Part shown: positions 40,669 through 58,407 of the stretch, in pieces
Position numbering within the stretch: the first letter of the stretch is position 1
Layout of the letters: every line of letters starts with the position of its first letter
Source of the DNA: Phorcus lineatus
Taxonomy: Eukaryota; Mollusca; Gastropoda; Trochida; Trochidae
Direction: 5' to 3'
DNA length: 64,000 bases
Assembly: GCA_921293015.1 (NCBI GenBank)
Contig: OV121081.1
Coordinates: 57,987,022-58,051,021, forward strand
Made by a program: the position numbers and the translations under genes
The notes under the pieces: generated by a model
What the model was told of the DNA's origin: nothing
Databases searched by the model: none
Seen by the model: the letters and a program-made list of their open reading frames with translations, nothing else

Positions 40669-43600
40669 GATTACGCAAAAAAACTTTCAAAAGGCCACTC
40701 AAACAATTTATATTTCAGCCTTTAATTCAGAATAATCAATTAACATGTACGCAGTGAATATCAAATAGTTAAATCAATATTGCGTAACTTTCTCTTTGGT
40801 TGGTCTCAACAAGAACATGTAGGCTGGTAAATGACAGCGTATGGCTACATATATTGTAATCAAATAGGCACTGAATGATTATGTTGTTCGCTCGGTTTCA
40901 CAGACGAGACCATCCTCATGCGCACGTGTGTTTTGTATTACTTCACATGTGCTGAATCGATTGTTTTCACTGTTGGGTAACACAAATGCTGTTCATTTGC
41001 TCGACTGTTTATTTCCAGATAGGCGACTAAAAAACTTAACTGGCTTACAGCCAATCAGGTATATATTTTTACTATGCGACGTTTCCGACTTTCGGGAACA
41101 TGTTTCCAAAATTATACGCCTAAATGCAGCTAGGATAACGTTTCAATGTTGTTCAAGGATGGTATAATCACAAATTTTTCATGGCTTATGTTAAAACAAA
41201 AGATAATTAAAATATATTAAACTGTTCATTTATACCTTCTTACAACTTATGACTAAAGCAGACCTACGCAGAGCTAACACCATTATATTTAGTCCTTCTT
41301 CATGAATGTGTATTAAATAGGAGCCTATAATACAGTCTAGGTTCTCATTCAACAAGTCTAGATTGACTGAAATGAAGAGCCTAAGATAGAAAATTATGAA
41401 TGAAGGAACAGTAAATTATCAACATATTTCATAGACTAAATTTTATTCTTTTTAGTAGATTGGGTACACTTAACATGGCTGCTCGTGAATAAACTCGTGG
41501 TATTTCAAGATCAGTGCCTTACTGGCATTGCAGTCAAATAGTTACAGTGAGTTCTATTATATATGTTTACATGGCAGTTTGAGATAAATATATCTATATT
41601 TCAGAAAGTACACAAAGCATTATATAAATACATATTATAACCCATCATCCAATTCCCATTAATTTCAACATTCGCTCATTTCACTTTTAGTGTCCGTGTA
41701 TAGAAAATATTCACATCGACGACAACTGGAAATAAGATACAAAGGTTTTTATTCCCTGTTGATAAAATTCCTTGCACGTTAAATAATGAAGTGATTAATG
41801 GTTAACACCAATGAACGTTTTAGAATAAAAATTAATCAAGGACAATTCTGTGTTTTTGAACATACTCAAGGCAGATGAATACGAGTTATGTATTTATGGT
41901 GTCGATGTATTTTAATGATGATACTACTGGCATCTGCATACTTTTTTGAGATTATACATTAGACGATACTAATATTTGTACGTAATCGACAAAATATAAG
42001 GTCCAGATTACAGTCTTTGAATGTTGAATGTAAACGAAAGATATCATATAATCGATATCCTCCGGTATTAAATTTTAAGATAGATAAAAGGATATGATTT
42101 CCCCGTGATTTATACTGGAGAGAAACAAAACACAAGTGAAACGATGTATTGGCATGTTGAATTATCTGCAATTTCTCCTTGTCGGCAACAAGACAAAAAC
42201 TACGTAGTTGGCTGTTTTGTTTGAGATTGTATACAATCAATTCATTGATAAAAGGAATCAGACAGACCGTATTTAACGTTGAAAGCGCTTCCTCATATTG
42301 ACTAAATATCTCGTAGTATGAACTTAACTAGTTATGGGGAAATGAGTTAAGCGGCTTCATATGCAGATGGTAAAAGACTATGGTTGCCATGCTGATATGA
42401 AAATGAATTTATTTTTCATGATTTCGAAGCCACGTTTAACATCAAACCAACTACCAACTTCCAAATCCACCAACATGTAAAACAAATTGTTTTGCACCTC
42501 CTTTCGCAACACATCCAAGTCGATGTTACTTTCAGAAACAACTTTCAGAAACATTGAATAATCAATACGTAGAACGCATTTGATTGTTTAGAGTAGCGTC
42601 GGTAATGAGTTCAGTTTCATGAAATAATGATTTGCAATCAAACATGACGCATACATGTCTACAAATATGCTCATTCCAAATGTTCTTAACACAGGGTAAT
42701 AGGGAAATAAACACGTAAAATATCACGAATGCAATGTTTTCTTGTAAATATTGTTTGCATTTTACGGAATAAACCAATCCATAAATATCATGTTTTCTTG
42801 TCAATTTTGTTTATATTTTACGTTGTCATCTAACACTACCGGTATGAATTCAAACTTGCGACATAAACAAATGAAATGAATGTATTTTTTTCTTGAACAT
42901 GATAAAAAAAACTACACTTGGTGCAAGAATAAAGACTTCTTTTTTAATCAATTTAGTGATGTTCTACGGTGCAATGAAAGTGGCGAAGTTAAGGTTTTTA
43001 AATAAGCACATAACATACTTAAATATCCTTACTTCGTGTGAACAACATAAAATGGATTAGAAGTCGGCAAATGAAAGAGAAAAAACACGGAAATAACTGT
43101 TAGGCCACATAGCGTGCTAGAAGACCAAATTCAATGAAAAGTACATGTATGGTTTATATCGCCTTTGATAATGCAATTTTGAGTTTACCCTCAACGAAAA
43201 TTCGACTTTAATCACTGCATGCATCTCTCGCTGTAAAAACGCTTCAAAAATCAAAAGTACCAGGGTTAGACAAACCACAAGCCGCAGTTTGTAACGGTTC
43301 ACATTTAAATTCACCCTCCCTAAAACATGAACTCTAAAAACATATATCATAATTTGGTATAAAAAACCCATCTGAAATCCAATGGCTTTTTCCTATATCT
43401 ACTCGAATAAAATAAATAACATGGTGCTAGTGTAGATTATATGATTGGTTAGGACAATAGGACCTTGTTTTTAGAAACTGTGGGTTAGTCTACTTGATGT
43501 GATTGGATAGGTCAACGGGCCATTGATCAGCGATGTCCGAGTATATTTAGGCTTATAAAAGACGCTTTGTCTGACATCGGGGTTTCCATCTACAGACAAT

Positions 43601-43745
43601 GTCTTGTTTCTGGTAAAGAATTTCGAACGTGTTCTTATTCGTTCTGCCTGTCACACGTGTCAATGAAAGTGCAGAGTCCAACCCTCTCAAAGAGTTTCAA
43701 ATGGCTACTGCTGTACATGAATTTTGTAGCCACATGCATCTCTGT

Positions 43746-43827
43746 ATCCTGTCTCAGGGTAAGACGTATAAACTGACGCTCCACTCTTCTTGGAGCGTCA
43801 GCTATACGTCTTACCATGAGACAGGAT
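43746..43827. repeat. Strong short hairpin (possible pre-miRNA or foldback)
   Basis: Arms 43746-43783 and 43791-43827 pair over about 37 bp with only two or three mismatches or bulges, around a 7-base loop CTCTTCT. The arms contain GGTAAGACGTATA and GACGCTCCA. A TATAAAAG motif lies about 190 bp upstream on the plus strand. Its size is that of a miRNA precursor, but the pairing is tighter than usual. Confidence 0.7.
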
Positions 43828-44459
43828 GGCATCTCTGAATAACCTCATCAAGCCATACATGATGGTTTTGTTGATAAAGCCAAATTTCAAAGAAATAATA
43901 TAAATATTACATTTCTATGGATTATATGTTTTAACCCAAGTTTATTGTATATTTTAATTCATCGTCATCTTTTACATGTCGCATGTATTTTTATTAATGT
44001 TTGTTGCAATTAATATGCAATTACTTGTATAAATATGGTATATCGTATATCAATCTTAAATCATAATCCGAAACTGCTCAATTTTTAACCAAGTATTCAT
44101 ATAATATACAAAAACCCTACTTAGTTCTATATTGGTAGAAATTAAACAATCTACAATCGATCTGCGGGACATGTAAATTTGTTATTCATGATTTTCAACA
44201 AGTTTACTCCCACAATGCACTTAACTTTATCAACACCTACAATTAACCTTGACCTTTGCTGTTTTTCTATAAAAGGAATTTGATACTGATTAGTACGTGA
44301 CGAATAGGTTGCCATGGTATTTTGACAACTTACATATACCACGAGCATGCATAAGGATTAAGTTCACGATAAAAACATTCATTGTCATTCATTTGCCTTT
44401 AGTAAAAAGATATATTTGATACAATGGATAATCTCTTCTAAAGCAGATTAGAACCGGTG

Positions 44460-44473
44460 TAGCTCAGTAGTGG
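44460..44473 (+). other. tRNA A-box-like fragment
   Basis: TAGCTCAGTAGTGG matches a tRNA D-arm/A box, but no B box or cloverleaf follows. Probably a decayed SINE head or chance. Confidence 0.25.
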
Positions 44474-46056
44474 ATCACAAGAAACATTTGACAAAATAAA
44501 AAGAAAATTGGGTGATATTACCAAGTTGTTGCATATTTCAATATTAATAAAAATAATTTCATGTTACATATCTTCTTAAAACAGTTTTTTAAAGAGAGAT
44601 AATAACATAAAGGTGACGTAGAACATTATGGGAACCTCACAAAAAGTAAAACAATTATTACCAAGTAAAAACAAATACTTTTTTTAATCCGTAAACGGGG
44701 TTTATATACGAACGTACAAAGTACGGTCAAGCCAAGCGAATCAATTTCAATAAAGTCGAATGATTTGAAGGAGTTCACACTTAAATGGCCGCGTGAAGTT
44801 TTCACGATATACGTGACACCTTATTCTTTGACTACGGAAGGTAAGTTGGGTAATGATACTTTAAACCTGAAGAATACATGTACATATAACTTGGATGAAC
44901 CATTATTTAATGGGTACACATTCAACTAATAAAACACAATGAACGTGCTATCTTCTGTTAAACGTATTAATTGAGATATTACATTGAATATATGTGCGAT
45001 ACAATGAAAATACCTTTATGGATGTTAAAGTATCGAAAGTGACAAAGTGTGTCATTGACAATTGATGTCTTTATTGCGTTTCCATTAGATATTCATGTTG
45101 TTTACCATACAAAAGGTTCATTCGGTAGCACTTGTATTCAAAGGCACGTTTACTGAAATCTACCTCAACAGTTCGTAGCAGTCGAAGTATCACTTATCAC
45201 TAGAGAGGGTTTGAATTTCAACAATATGTTTCGAACCTTCAACAAAGAAATCGTTTTTGGTATCTGGTAAAATGTCTTTTGAAGATAACACATCAATGAC
45301 TGATCAAACGCCATTGACCAAAAAAGGGTTGGTTTTTATTTTAAAAATCGATTTATCCAATTTCCAGTTTATTACTAAAATACATGAGAATTTAATAAAC
45401 ATAACATACAAATCGCTTCCGTATTAGTAGATCGACATACATGGTAGATAAATCTAATGAACGAGAGATCAAATACATAGTACCATTCGTATATTGCTAT
45501 TGAACAACATTTCTTGAACATCACAAAAGCATGCTTGCATTTTTTTTTTATTATAATGAATTATTGATAAAGATAAATTCATTCGCTTACAGACTGGTGA
45601 AATTTCAATCATAATCATTTCCTGTATCCTAACTTATAGCGTCCAGTATTATGAGTTTAACATACAGGTGCGATTCACAATCGCGGTCATTTGGTCAGCG
45701 CGCGGCCAGGTTGTCAGGCAGGTGTGGCGACATTAGCGAAGACTTAACGATCGACCTAGTTTGTCCATGAACATAGCAAACGATATCGTACAAACCAGTG
45801 GTCAAACACCATAAAACACTTCACCGTGACTAAGATCCTGTGGAAACAAGCCTAGTTGGTGGAATTAAAGATCCAGTACGCCAATGTAAGCGGATGCTTC
45901 ATACTTAGATCTTAACTGTCCTAAATACGTAGCACGAGGATATGATACATGTATCTGGGACAGGTATACATTGCTTATGTAAACACTACAAACCGCAAAG
46001 TCATACCCTATACAGCAGTTCTTTATTAGGATATCATTGATGATAGGGGATGAAAA

Positions 46057-46226
46057 TACCGTATTTCCCCGAACATAACCCGGATGTTCTATTTCGCTAA
46101 GCATCCCATTACCTCTTGATTCTATACGAGACCCTTGTTCTATGTTCAGTTTTATATCTCTTATACCCGGGTTGCATTTATTCAGCATCCCATGACCCCC
46201 CGGGGTGCAGTCGAGGAAATACGGTA
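46057..46226. mobile_element. Small MITE with TACCGTATTTCC ends
   Basis: Inverted ends TACCGTATTTCCCCGA and, reversed, TACCGTATTTCCTCGA, with CCCGG blocks inside both ends. About 170 bp. It lies within a 107-codon open frame, which is therefore unlikely to be a gene. Confidence 0.7.
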
Positions 46227-47090
46227 CTACATTTTGCTTTACATAACATATTTTATGTTTCAGAAAATAACCGATGATAAGAGATTAAAATTGTAATTTT
46301 TTCACTAATATAATGATATAAAAGAAATTGGTAACAGTAGGACCTCTTTTTAACGTAGGAAAATAATGCAAGATTAAAAGTTTTTTTACACAGTTGAAAA
46401 CAACCATAAGATAAAACCAGGCAGCTACATGGATTTTCTCTGTTGGAGATATCACCTTGCCTTGACATAGATAGGGAAGCAAATCTTGTCCACATAGCTA
46501 ACAGAATGAAATTTTTTCTAGGTAATATACACTAAAATATGTGATAAAAGATTTTCTTTGACTACAAGTGATACAACATGCAAAACCGGATTTAATTCCA
46601 GCGTGATAGCGTTTTTGGTGGCTGACACACATGCTACTAAGAATATGATGCATTCTATATTTTGGGCACTGTATCGATCTAGGTGACACTGTTGCAGTAC
46701 CTAGGTGCACAGGTAGATAGTACATCATCAGATTGCCTTGATACGAAACCAATTTAGAGGACGGTATTGGCGTATTAGCCTATCATTTGTAGATGAATCC
46801 ATAGACTTACTGATGGTTGAGACATACGTAATATCAAAAGAAGACAATCGTTTAAGATATACTGTAGCAAATCAACAGATCGTATGCTTCTGTTTAGGGA
46901 TCATATGAGATTACTGAATATTTTATGGATCGAAAAAATATAATAAACATATTAATGAAAGAGACATAGAAAACAAAGGAAAATGTATATTTGAATGAAA
47001 CTCGACACATCAAATGAATACGAACGCGGTTTTGATGACCAAATAAAGGCGTATGAATCTATCATACTAGTAAATAAAATCACAACTCAC

Positions 47091-47135
47091 TGATGTTGAC
47101 ACGGCGGGTTGTTCTTCTGTCCCAGTGTCCGTCAT
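47091..47135 (-). CDS. NEDD4: NEDD4 candidate alternative first exon 1b (15 codons)
   Basis: On the minus strand, ATG at 47135 opens MTDTGTEEQPAVSTS and ends at a perfect GTGAGT donor in phase 0. That is the phase needed to join exon 2 (NEQPGTT...). The product would be 832 aa with a different N-terminus. It is more GC-rich than its flanks. A TATATA-like stretch lies about 180 bp upstream (47313-47322). No other downstream gene could accept this exon. It is a prediction from sequence only. Confidence 0.55.
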
Positions 47136-51100
<3,965 letters not shown>

Positions 51101-52149
51101 GTATATATATATATTCCCCCTCTCTCGCATGTAAAACATGATCAAAGGGACCACAGAAAGTCTTAATATCTCGTTGGGGAAAGTGACCCAGAGTTGCTAT
51201 GTCAGCGATTTTGGCAGGGAGACGACTTCTGCACTGGATGCAGTTCCGCAGAGTAAAGACTTGAGTCTTTTCAGTTTAACACCGTCTTAATCGATACAAA
51301 ACCCATCTTCGATTCACGGGTTCACGGAGCGAGATGACCTATTTTTTCGCTATAATACATTCTGGATCAATATGAATAATCAGAATGAGGCAACCCAATA
51401 CAAGAAATTGCTGATACTGATGAAATTGTTGCAGTTTCTGATAGGACATGAATTTCTCGTATAATGAAGTATTTGGCCCATTTTTTACATTTCTAATCAT
51501 ACTTGTTTAATGTCAATGTCATATTTGTTTGTAAATGTTTATAGATAAAAAATGTTCATGGTGTTCTCTATTACTACTGCTATTTCTTGTCGAATGCGGG
51601 TATATATATATATATATATATGGTAAGCTTTGATGCATTTAAGATCAATTTGACGTCTTGATACAAGAAAATGCAAACTGGTGAAAATACCGTTGATGTC
51701 AAAGACGTGAATGAAAGAGATTGATCAAAGATACATACATACAATACATGCAGCTTCTCCGTATCATATTTGTATGCCAAGCAAAGGTTCGAGTATTATC
51801 CATCTGGTTATAAAACTGCACACGCGACGTTTATCCACATAATGTAATGTGGTAAAGCTTTAATACCATGCTTCAATCATGATGCGACTCAGTCTTATTA
51901 AGAGTTAGTATGATATAAACTTATACAAAACTAAATTAAATATTGATGAAATGAAAACACAGATAAGATTGTTTCTTGTAAATCCTGCAACACTTTACCG
52001 CATTGTGACTACTGACTAGAACAATCGTCTACACTGAACTGTAAAAGCTGCCGAGCATCCAAAGTAGAGCACTAGATCTCTAAAATATAACGTTGGGTTT
52101 TGGGCTAAGATGAACCTATAAGGTTAATATTTATGACTACCGACGACAT

Positions 52150-52215
52150 ACCCCCTTACGGGATTCGAACCTCGGACATGAGCCGAACGCGGTTACCAGT
52201 GTGCTCGTCTGTCCT
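52150..52215 (-). other. tRNA-like (SINE or tRNA pseudogene) fragment
   Basis: On the minus strand it contains GGTTCGAATCC (B box/T arm), a stem around CTCAT resembling an anticodon arm with CAT, and ACTGGTAACCGCG in the D-arm position. Acceptor-stem pairing is not convincing, so it is more likely a SINE head or pseudogene than a working tRNA. Confidence 0.4.
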
Positions 52216-53939
52216 TTGTTTCATTTAAAGGCACGTATGGAACGCAATATTTATATTTCTTATGCTAATCCGATGTTGAACACAGTTCTATCTATGGCGG
52301 AGAGCCAAGTCGTGTCTCCCAGGTCTAAAACGGTCCTCGTCTCGTGTCCTCGGTGTTGACACACTATCATAGTCCTGGTCACATGCAGAATATTCATTGT
52401 TATTCATTGGTATTCCGCTGTTCAAACACTATTAACGCAGTCTCAGAGGCGATAAGTAAAGTTATAATTGGTATTGTCAATACGACCTTTGTTCATATGA
52501 TGTCAACTTGCCGCCTTCCTGTCTTTCCAAAAGGTCACGACCTTTGTAAGATGCCATAATTATGTTTTACTTATTGCTGGTCATCATCTCTATGGTGTTT
52601 ATGTGTTACAGCTGAAGTCATTAGATTAATAATATCTTACGTAACGTAATAAATAAATTAAATATGACATGTATATTTCCGTTGCGCAACACTTCAAAAT
52701 GCCTTTTGATTGAGCGTGATATAAAATTGCTGATATAACAACATCCTACGGAAATACTATGATAAAGGTTAGTAAACTGGTTGCAGCGTCTGCAATCATG
52801 CAGTTGAAATCAGGTAATTTCAACAAAAAATACTAAAATGATAACTTAGTACATGGAAATCCCCAGGAAAATCTGTTTTTCATTGACAAGACCACGTTAA
52901 TCTCATTTCGATATGTAGGAAGTTTAAATCTGCCAAATAACTGCTCCAACTATCTATCTACAAAATTGATGCGATATATATGGCACTTTTCAAGGAAAGA
53001 CCGATAAAGATAATCAGACAATACGACTTTGACTTCCGGGTTGTCAATATCAATAACCAACCAGCCATGCTAACGTGTTTTATCTAAGTCTTCTAACCAG
53101 GGGGAAAAGACAAGAGGACATGAGGGCGGATTTCCGGTCATGCTCTACCCTGACATGCGTTCAGTATCACTGAAATTCTTTGGCGTGCGCGAGCGCTGAA
53201 AAACTTTTGATGTTAAAGAAGGATACCCGCCACGAACATCAAGTTACTGAACACAAGGCAGATCTTTTAAAGTTTGAATATTAAGAATGCATCCCGTGTG
53301 TTTCGTGACATTATCATTGACTTTGATACGTGTAAAAATACCTTATATAAGGATATTAATTCACAGCATTTTACATATTCGTTCACAGATGTAACAAATG
53401 ATAAATTTAAATGAAAATCGAACAACAGCCTTCTTTCTATATACAGGAGCAGAAACAACGCCTCCCACTTTTATGAGTACTTCACTAACTCAAAAGTAAT
53501 ATCTGATCTTTTGTCTTCTTGAGTTGACAAAATAACTTTTAACTATTCTACGCGCGTCAGTCGATGAATATTGACAACATCGCGACTTTACGTCTCTCTG
53601 ACCCCAGGAGAATTTAGAGGATGCTATTCTCTAACTCAACCTGTTATGGTCAGTACTTCGTTTTGATAACGCATGGTATATTTCACTCAAATTAACACGC
53701 GAAGTGTCTCTTTAACTTGTATATTTCAATGTGTTTGCACACGTGCTGCATGATTTTCTCGCCTGTCACCTCGCTGAAATTTATCTCATTGAACATAATT
53801 CAGTTCCTGGTAGGAGGGGATATATGGCAGGATCGGTAGGGCATTAATATCTCTTATCATCAACAGGATCAGTGTAGTTTGATGTAACTTGACAACATCA
53901 GATTGTTACAAAGATCAATGCTAAGTGGTCGTTGAGAAC

Positions 53940-54235
53940 AACTGTACACGGTAACACAAAGTTACATTGTTACTAACGTGGAACAATGTTACATGCATAA
54001 TTATAACATGGTTAAAGAAACCAATATTGAAGGGTTACAGAAAACAATGTAATGTGGTAACAAAAATCAATAATACATTGTTACACATTGTTACTAAATC
54101 ATATAGAACAATGTTACACGTATCATCGTCACATGGTTAAAATATAGCAATAATAAATGGTAACAGAAATGTGGTAACAAATAACAATGTTACACCGTTA
54201 CATAACTTTACAAAGCTACAAAGCACAATGTTATA
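53940..54235. repeat. Degenerate ACAATGTTACA repeat field
   Basis: Variants of AACAATGTTACA and TAACATGGTTA recur many times with irregular spacing and in both orientations. Eroded tandem repeat. Confidence 0.55.
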
Positions 54236-56184
54236 TGCTTGCGAAAGCAATGCAATAAGTCTATAATGAACCATGATACATGGTAGAGGAAAGTTTGTAA
54301 GCTCCTGCTTCCGGATTGATAAAATATAGATATACATATTTAAATTTAAACATTCATAAGGCGGAAAGTTAACGCATGCCGAGAAGCATCGTGAATTAAA
54401 TTTCGTTATTTGAACACGGATTACGTAAGATAACGTGACTTGTTTCAACTTTGTGTATAATATGTAAACTTAGTTGAACGGCAAATGCATAGGGTTTTTT
54501 GATTTAACATTTTGAAATAGAAACTTGAATACAACATTGCTGTACTAGATATCAGATAAAGTTAACATGAATGCATGTTTACATGCAATGAGACTAGAGT
54601 GTTACTGCCTGCTGACAGCTGGAACATAAACTAAATGAATCGAAGACATGAATATTCATTCACTAATTTACATCTTAAAATCGCAAGAAACATGTTATAT
54701 GGTGAAGAAGTTGCCCTACTCTAGAACGGATTGCAGATTCAGATTCGTGATGGCAGTGATGTCTATCTGCAAGGAGGAAATAAACACCAGAGCCATTGAC
54801 AGGTAACTGTCAAAGGATTTAAAGCCTAAATTAAAGATGTAAATACTGAACGTTTCAGAAGCATGCTAATCGTTCAGCATAGGAAAGAATATCACAACTT
54901 AACAGTCTATATGTCCAGGCGTGACAACCATAAGACGGTATATCGAGCGAGAGCAATATGAAAATACGCGTGTCACCGCATTCGCAGCGCTACGCCCTAG
55001 ACGAAACATGACGTCATAGCGTTTGTAGCGACACAATACAAAATTGACCATCACACCTAGGAAATAAGGTATAAAAATATCAGCACCAAAAGAGTTCCCT
55101 GCAGTTGGCAATGGGTATGTTTTAGCTACTGACTTAAAGACCTTTTATTATCATTCAAGTTTACAATAAGTTTGCATGCACAAATGGTGTCTCAAGGTTT
55201 GTTTCTACCGATCTTTTGTTACAAAGCACACACAGATTTTACGTAACAATATCCTTGTTCTTTTATTGACCGACATAATCATTCAAGAAAACCTGTTGCC
55301 GACTAAGAACGCATACAATGATTTCACAACGTATTTTCAAAAGGTTGAAGTAGGTAGACTATTGGCCAACTAAGGGTGTTCTGTCCTTCGGAGATTGCTC
55401 ATACAAGAGTACTCATGCATGATATATAATGGCACGTGGTATACTAAACCAGGCATATCAAGTGTAGACATAAACAACGCCTATTTACACAAGTAACAAT
55501 GATTAGAATAGTAATGCATGTTAGTAAACCAGTCCAATTGTAACATGACTTATATATGAGATAATATTAGGATGAACAGCTGAAAAGTGTGTGGAAACAA
55601 TATCCAATCGAAATTTATTCCAAATAAATTCATTGGTCTTATTGTCCCTTCCAGTAGGAACTCTCTTTGGTTTAATATATATTGATCTATATTAATTTAT
55701 ATTGAATTACTCGATAACAGGGAATATTGGATTAAAAACATATCTTTTCTTTATTGAATCATACCCATTGGATCTAAGCAACAAGGAGAGAACCAGCAGT
55801 GAACTTGATACATAATAATTACGGCCTCCGGAATCCATATATTCCTTTGAGGGTAGAGTTTTTTAACATCGACGCAGACGCGATGCGCAGTAGACATTCC
55901 GACTCCTAATGACTGTCCATGTGGGATGTTCAGGAAATCAATGGAGAGAGGAAGCACGTGGATATAAGATGAGCCTGTCGGAGTCGTTATCTCAACGGTA
56001 GTAGGAGAGTAGGCAGTTGGCTGTCAATTGACACTTCAACCATGTTCCTTCTGTGACCCACACGTCACTTTGGCAATATTTTATTTCATATTCACTACAA
56101 TACAATAATTTCTTGAGAGTTTATATCACATGAGGGCTATCCTATTTTACGTTAACTTTCGTTTAATATTTTAATATTAATACA

Positions 56185-57235
56185 TTTGAGTTAACCAATC
56201 CTAGTTACCATAAACGTAACCTATGATTGGTTACATTAGACTTAACCAATGCTTCATAACATAAGATACCTCAATACTCTCTAACATGTGTTTATAACAT
56301 TTCGTTTAAATAAACCAATACTTAGATACCTTAAGACCTAATAAACCTAATTTGGGTTACATTTGACAAAATCCGGTTAAGTTAAATTTAACTAAACCTA
56401 TGCAAAATACATGAGAAAATAACTATGCTTGGATACTTTCGACTTAAACGACGCTTGAATGGCTTAATTTTAGCCTATAATTAAATACTTTAAATGTAAC
56501 CTTTACATGGTTACCCTAAAGGTCACCTCTGCTTAGTTACTTTAAACTTAATCAATGCTTGATTACCTTATAGACTTAACCAGTATTTGGTGACTTTCAA
56601 CTTAACAAATGCTTGGTTACCTTAAACGTAAAATATATTTGGTTATAATGGACTTAACTAATGCTTGTTTACCTTAGCCTCAACTAATACCTGGTTACCT
56701 TAGACTTAACCAATATTTGGTGACTTTCAACTTAACAAATGCTTGGTTACCTTAAACGTAAAATATATTTGGTTATAATAGACTTAACTAATGCGTGTTT
56801 ACCTTAGACTCAACTAATGCTTGGATACCTTAGCCTTCACCAATATTTGGTGACTTTCAACTTAACAAATGCTTGGTTACCTTAAACGTAAAATATATTT
56901 GGTTATAATAGACCTTAGACTCAACTAATGCTTGGATACCTTAGCCTTCACCAATACCTGGTTACATTACTTAACCAATTGCTTAGTTACCTTCAAACTA
57001 ACCAATGCTTGGTTACCTTAAACTTAATAAATGCTTGGCTTTCTTAGACTTAACAAATGCATGGTTACCTTTGACTTAACTAATGGTTGATTAGATTATC
57101 CTTAACCAATATTCGGTGACCTCCAACTTAACCTATATTTGGTAACCTTCAACCTTACCAATGCTTGGATTTCTTAGACCTAATCAATGCTTTGATACAT
57201 TATACTTAAAAATATTTGGTTACCTCAGTCTTTTC
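56185..57235. repeat. Minisatellite array with higher-order structure
   Basis: The monomer is about 26 bp, of the form GGTTACCTTAGACTTAACCA plus ATGCTT, repeated for about 1 kb with much divergence. In the centre a unit starting TATTTGGTGACTTTCAACTT recurs at 56584, 56714 and 56844, a 130-bp period equal to five monomers. The flanking monomers are more diverged. No coding capacity. Confidence 0.85.
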
Positions 57236-58407
57236 AAAATGGACTTGACAAAATAGAGTCAAGGTTACCAGTTTTGACGTGACCCGCAAATATAAACTGT
57301 AAAAAATTAGAAGACATTCGGTTGAACGGTCACCAACAGACAGACCCCGGTAGATATATATTCCCTCGCGTGGCACACCTAACGATAATCGATGGTAACT
57401 TAACCAAGTACACATCGGATACACAGGATGTTAGTTGGTCGAAAGCCTTTTAGTATATGTACGTTAATTGGTAACATATATATGGCGGTCATTATATTCT
57501 AGTAAGTAGTTCTCTAATTAATTATTTGCTTTCCCTTACGAGACTACACCCATATCGATAATAAGATAAATGATTATTGGTTTGAAGAAGAGGTTATATA
57601 AATGTAAGATATTGTATGAGTGCCCATGTCATATCACGTAAACGATTCTGACACCTTAATATTAGTATTCCCCAAATGCAATTATTGGGAAGTCATATTG
57701 AGAAAAATTACTATACAAGTACGTTTTTGCTATTTCACGGACAAATAACCTAATGAGGAGATGTTCAAAGGATTCCGTAACTTGTTATAGGTTTATTCAT
57801 TGTATTATCGATATTGGAGGGGCAATGTTGTTACTCCTTTCAGTGAAGGGTCCCAACGGATGTCGCCGATGTTTTATGTATTGAGGAATACACCAGCTTG
57901 AATGAGCACGTTTCTTTACCATCGAACCGTTGCATATAATACACCAACGTGTTAGGGTCTCAATTAAACGACTTTCTTCGAGCTCAAAACAGCCATGGAA
58001 GCTTCATTTCTCAGATAAGACGCCAAAGTCGACAAAATCAATATAAAATTGCTTAATTTCAGAAACACGACGGATGCTGTTCTGAAAAATGACATTCATA
58101 AAACTCACAATATTAGCTTAAGAATCCTCGAACAAATCTATCGCATGGAATTCGTGGCTTGACTTCACGTCGCTAAACGTCGCTATAGACCAAGCAGGTC
58201 CAACGTTGTCTGCTAGAGGGTCTGTTGTCTATTTCAAGGCTTTCTCAGAGTCAACATTAAGTACCCCACATTATGTTAAATTTATGCTTAAAGAACCAAG
58301 ACAGCTTCGAAAACAGAGACCCTGATTCCTAGATGTACAATCGCATGGAAAGCATGGCACAAGAATGATCCATATTGTTTTGCAATTTGTGTGAAAGAAC
58401 GGTCCCA
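57236..58407. other. Intergenic stretch, nothing recognised
   Basis: AT-rich single-copy-looking sequence between the minisatellite and a MITE. No gene or RNA was recognised. Confidence 0.5.

Larger units (their letters stand above)
38337..47090. other. Upstream region of NEDD4 exon 1a (intron of the alternative transcript)
   Basis: 8.7 kb of AT-rich DNA between the two candidate first exons. It holds a foldback element (40536-40668), a short strong hairpin (43746-43827) preceded by a TATAAAAG motif near 43555, a tRNA A-box-like stretch (44460-44473) and a small MITE (46057-46226). No protein gene was recognised; frames up to 107 codons have no family match and overlap repeats. Confidence 0.6.

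Noticed and set aside
43567..43838. Three overlapping open frames of 65-69 codons on both strands
   Set aside because: They arise from the inverted-repeat hairpin at 43746-43827. The plus frame at 43567 has no ATG at its start.
44460..44530. Functional tRNA gene
   Set aside because: Only an A-box-like word is present; no B box or cloverleaf follows.
45865..46188. 107-codon minus-strand open frame
   Set aside because: It runs through a MITE (46057-46226), has no recognisable domain and no splice context.
54137..54448. 103-codon minus-strand open frame
   Set aside because: Overlaps the degenerate ACAATGTTACA repeat field and resembles no known protein.
56185..57235. CRISPR-like array
   Set aside because: The repeats are continuous and degenerate with no unique spacers, in animal DNA. 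It is a minisatellite.
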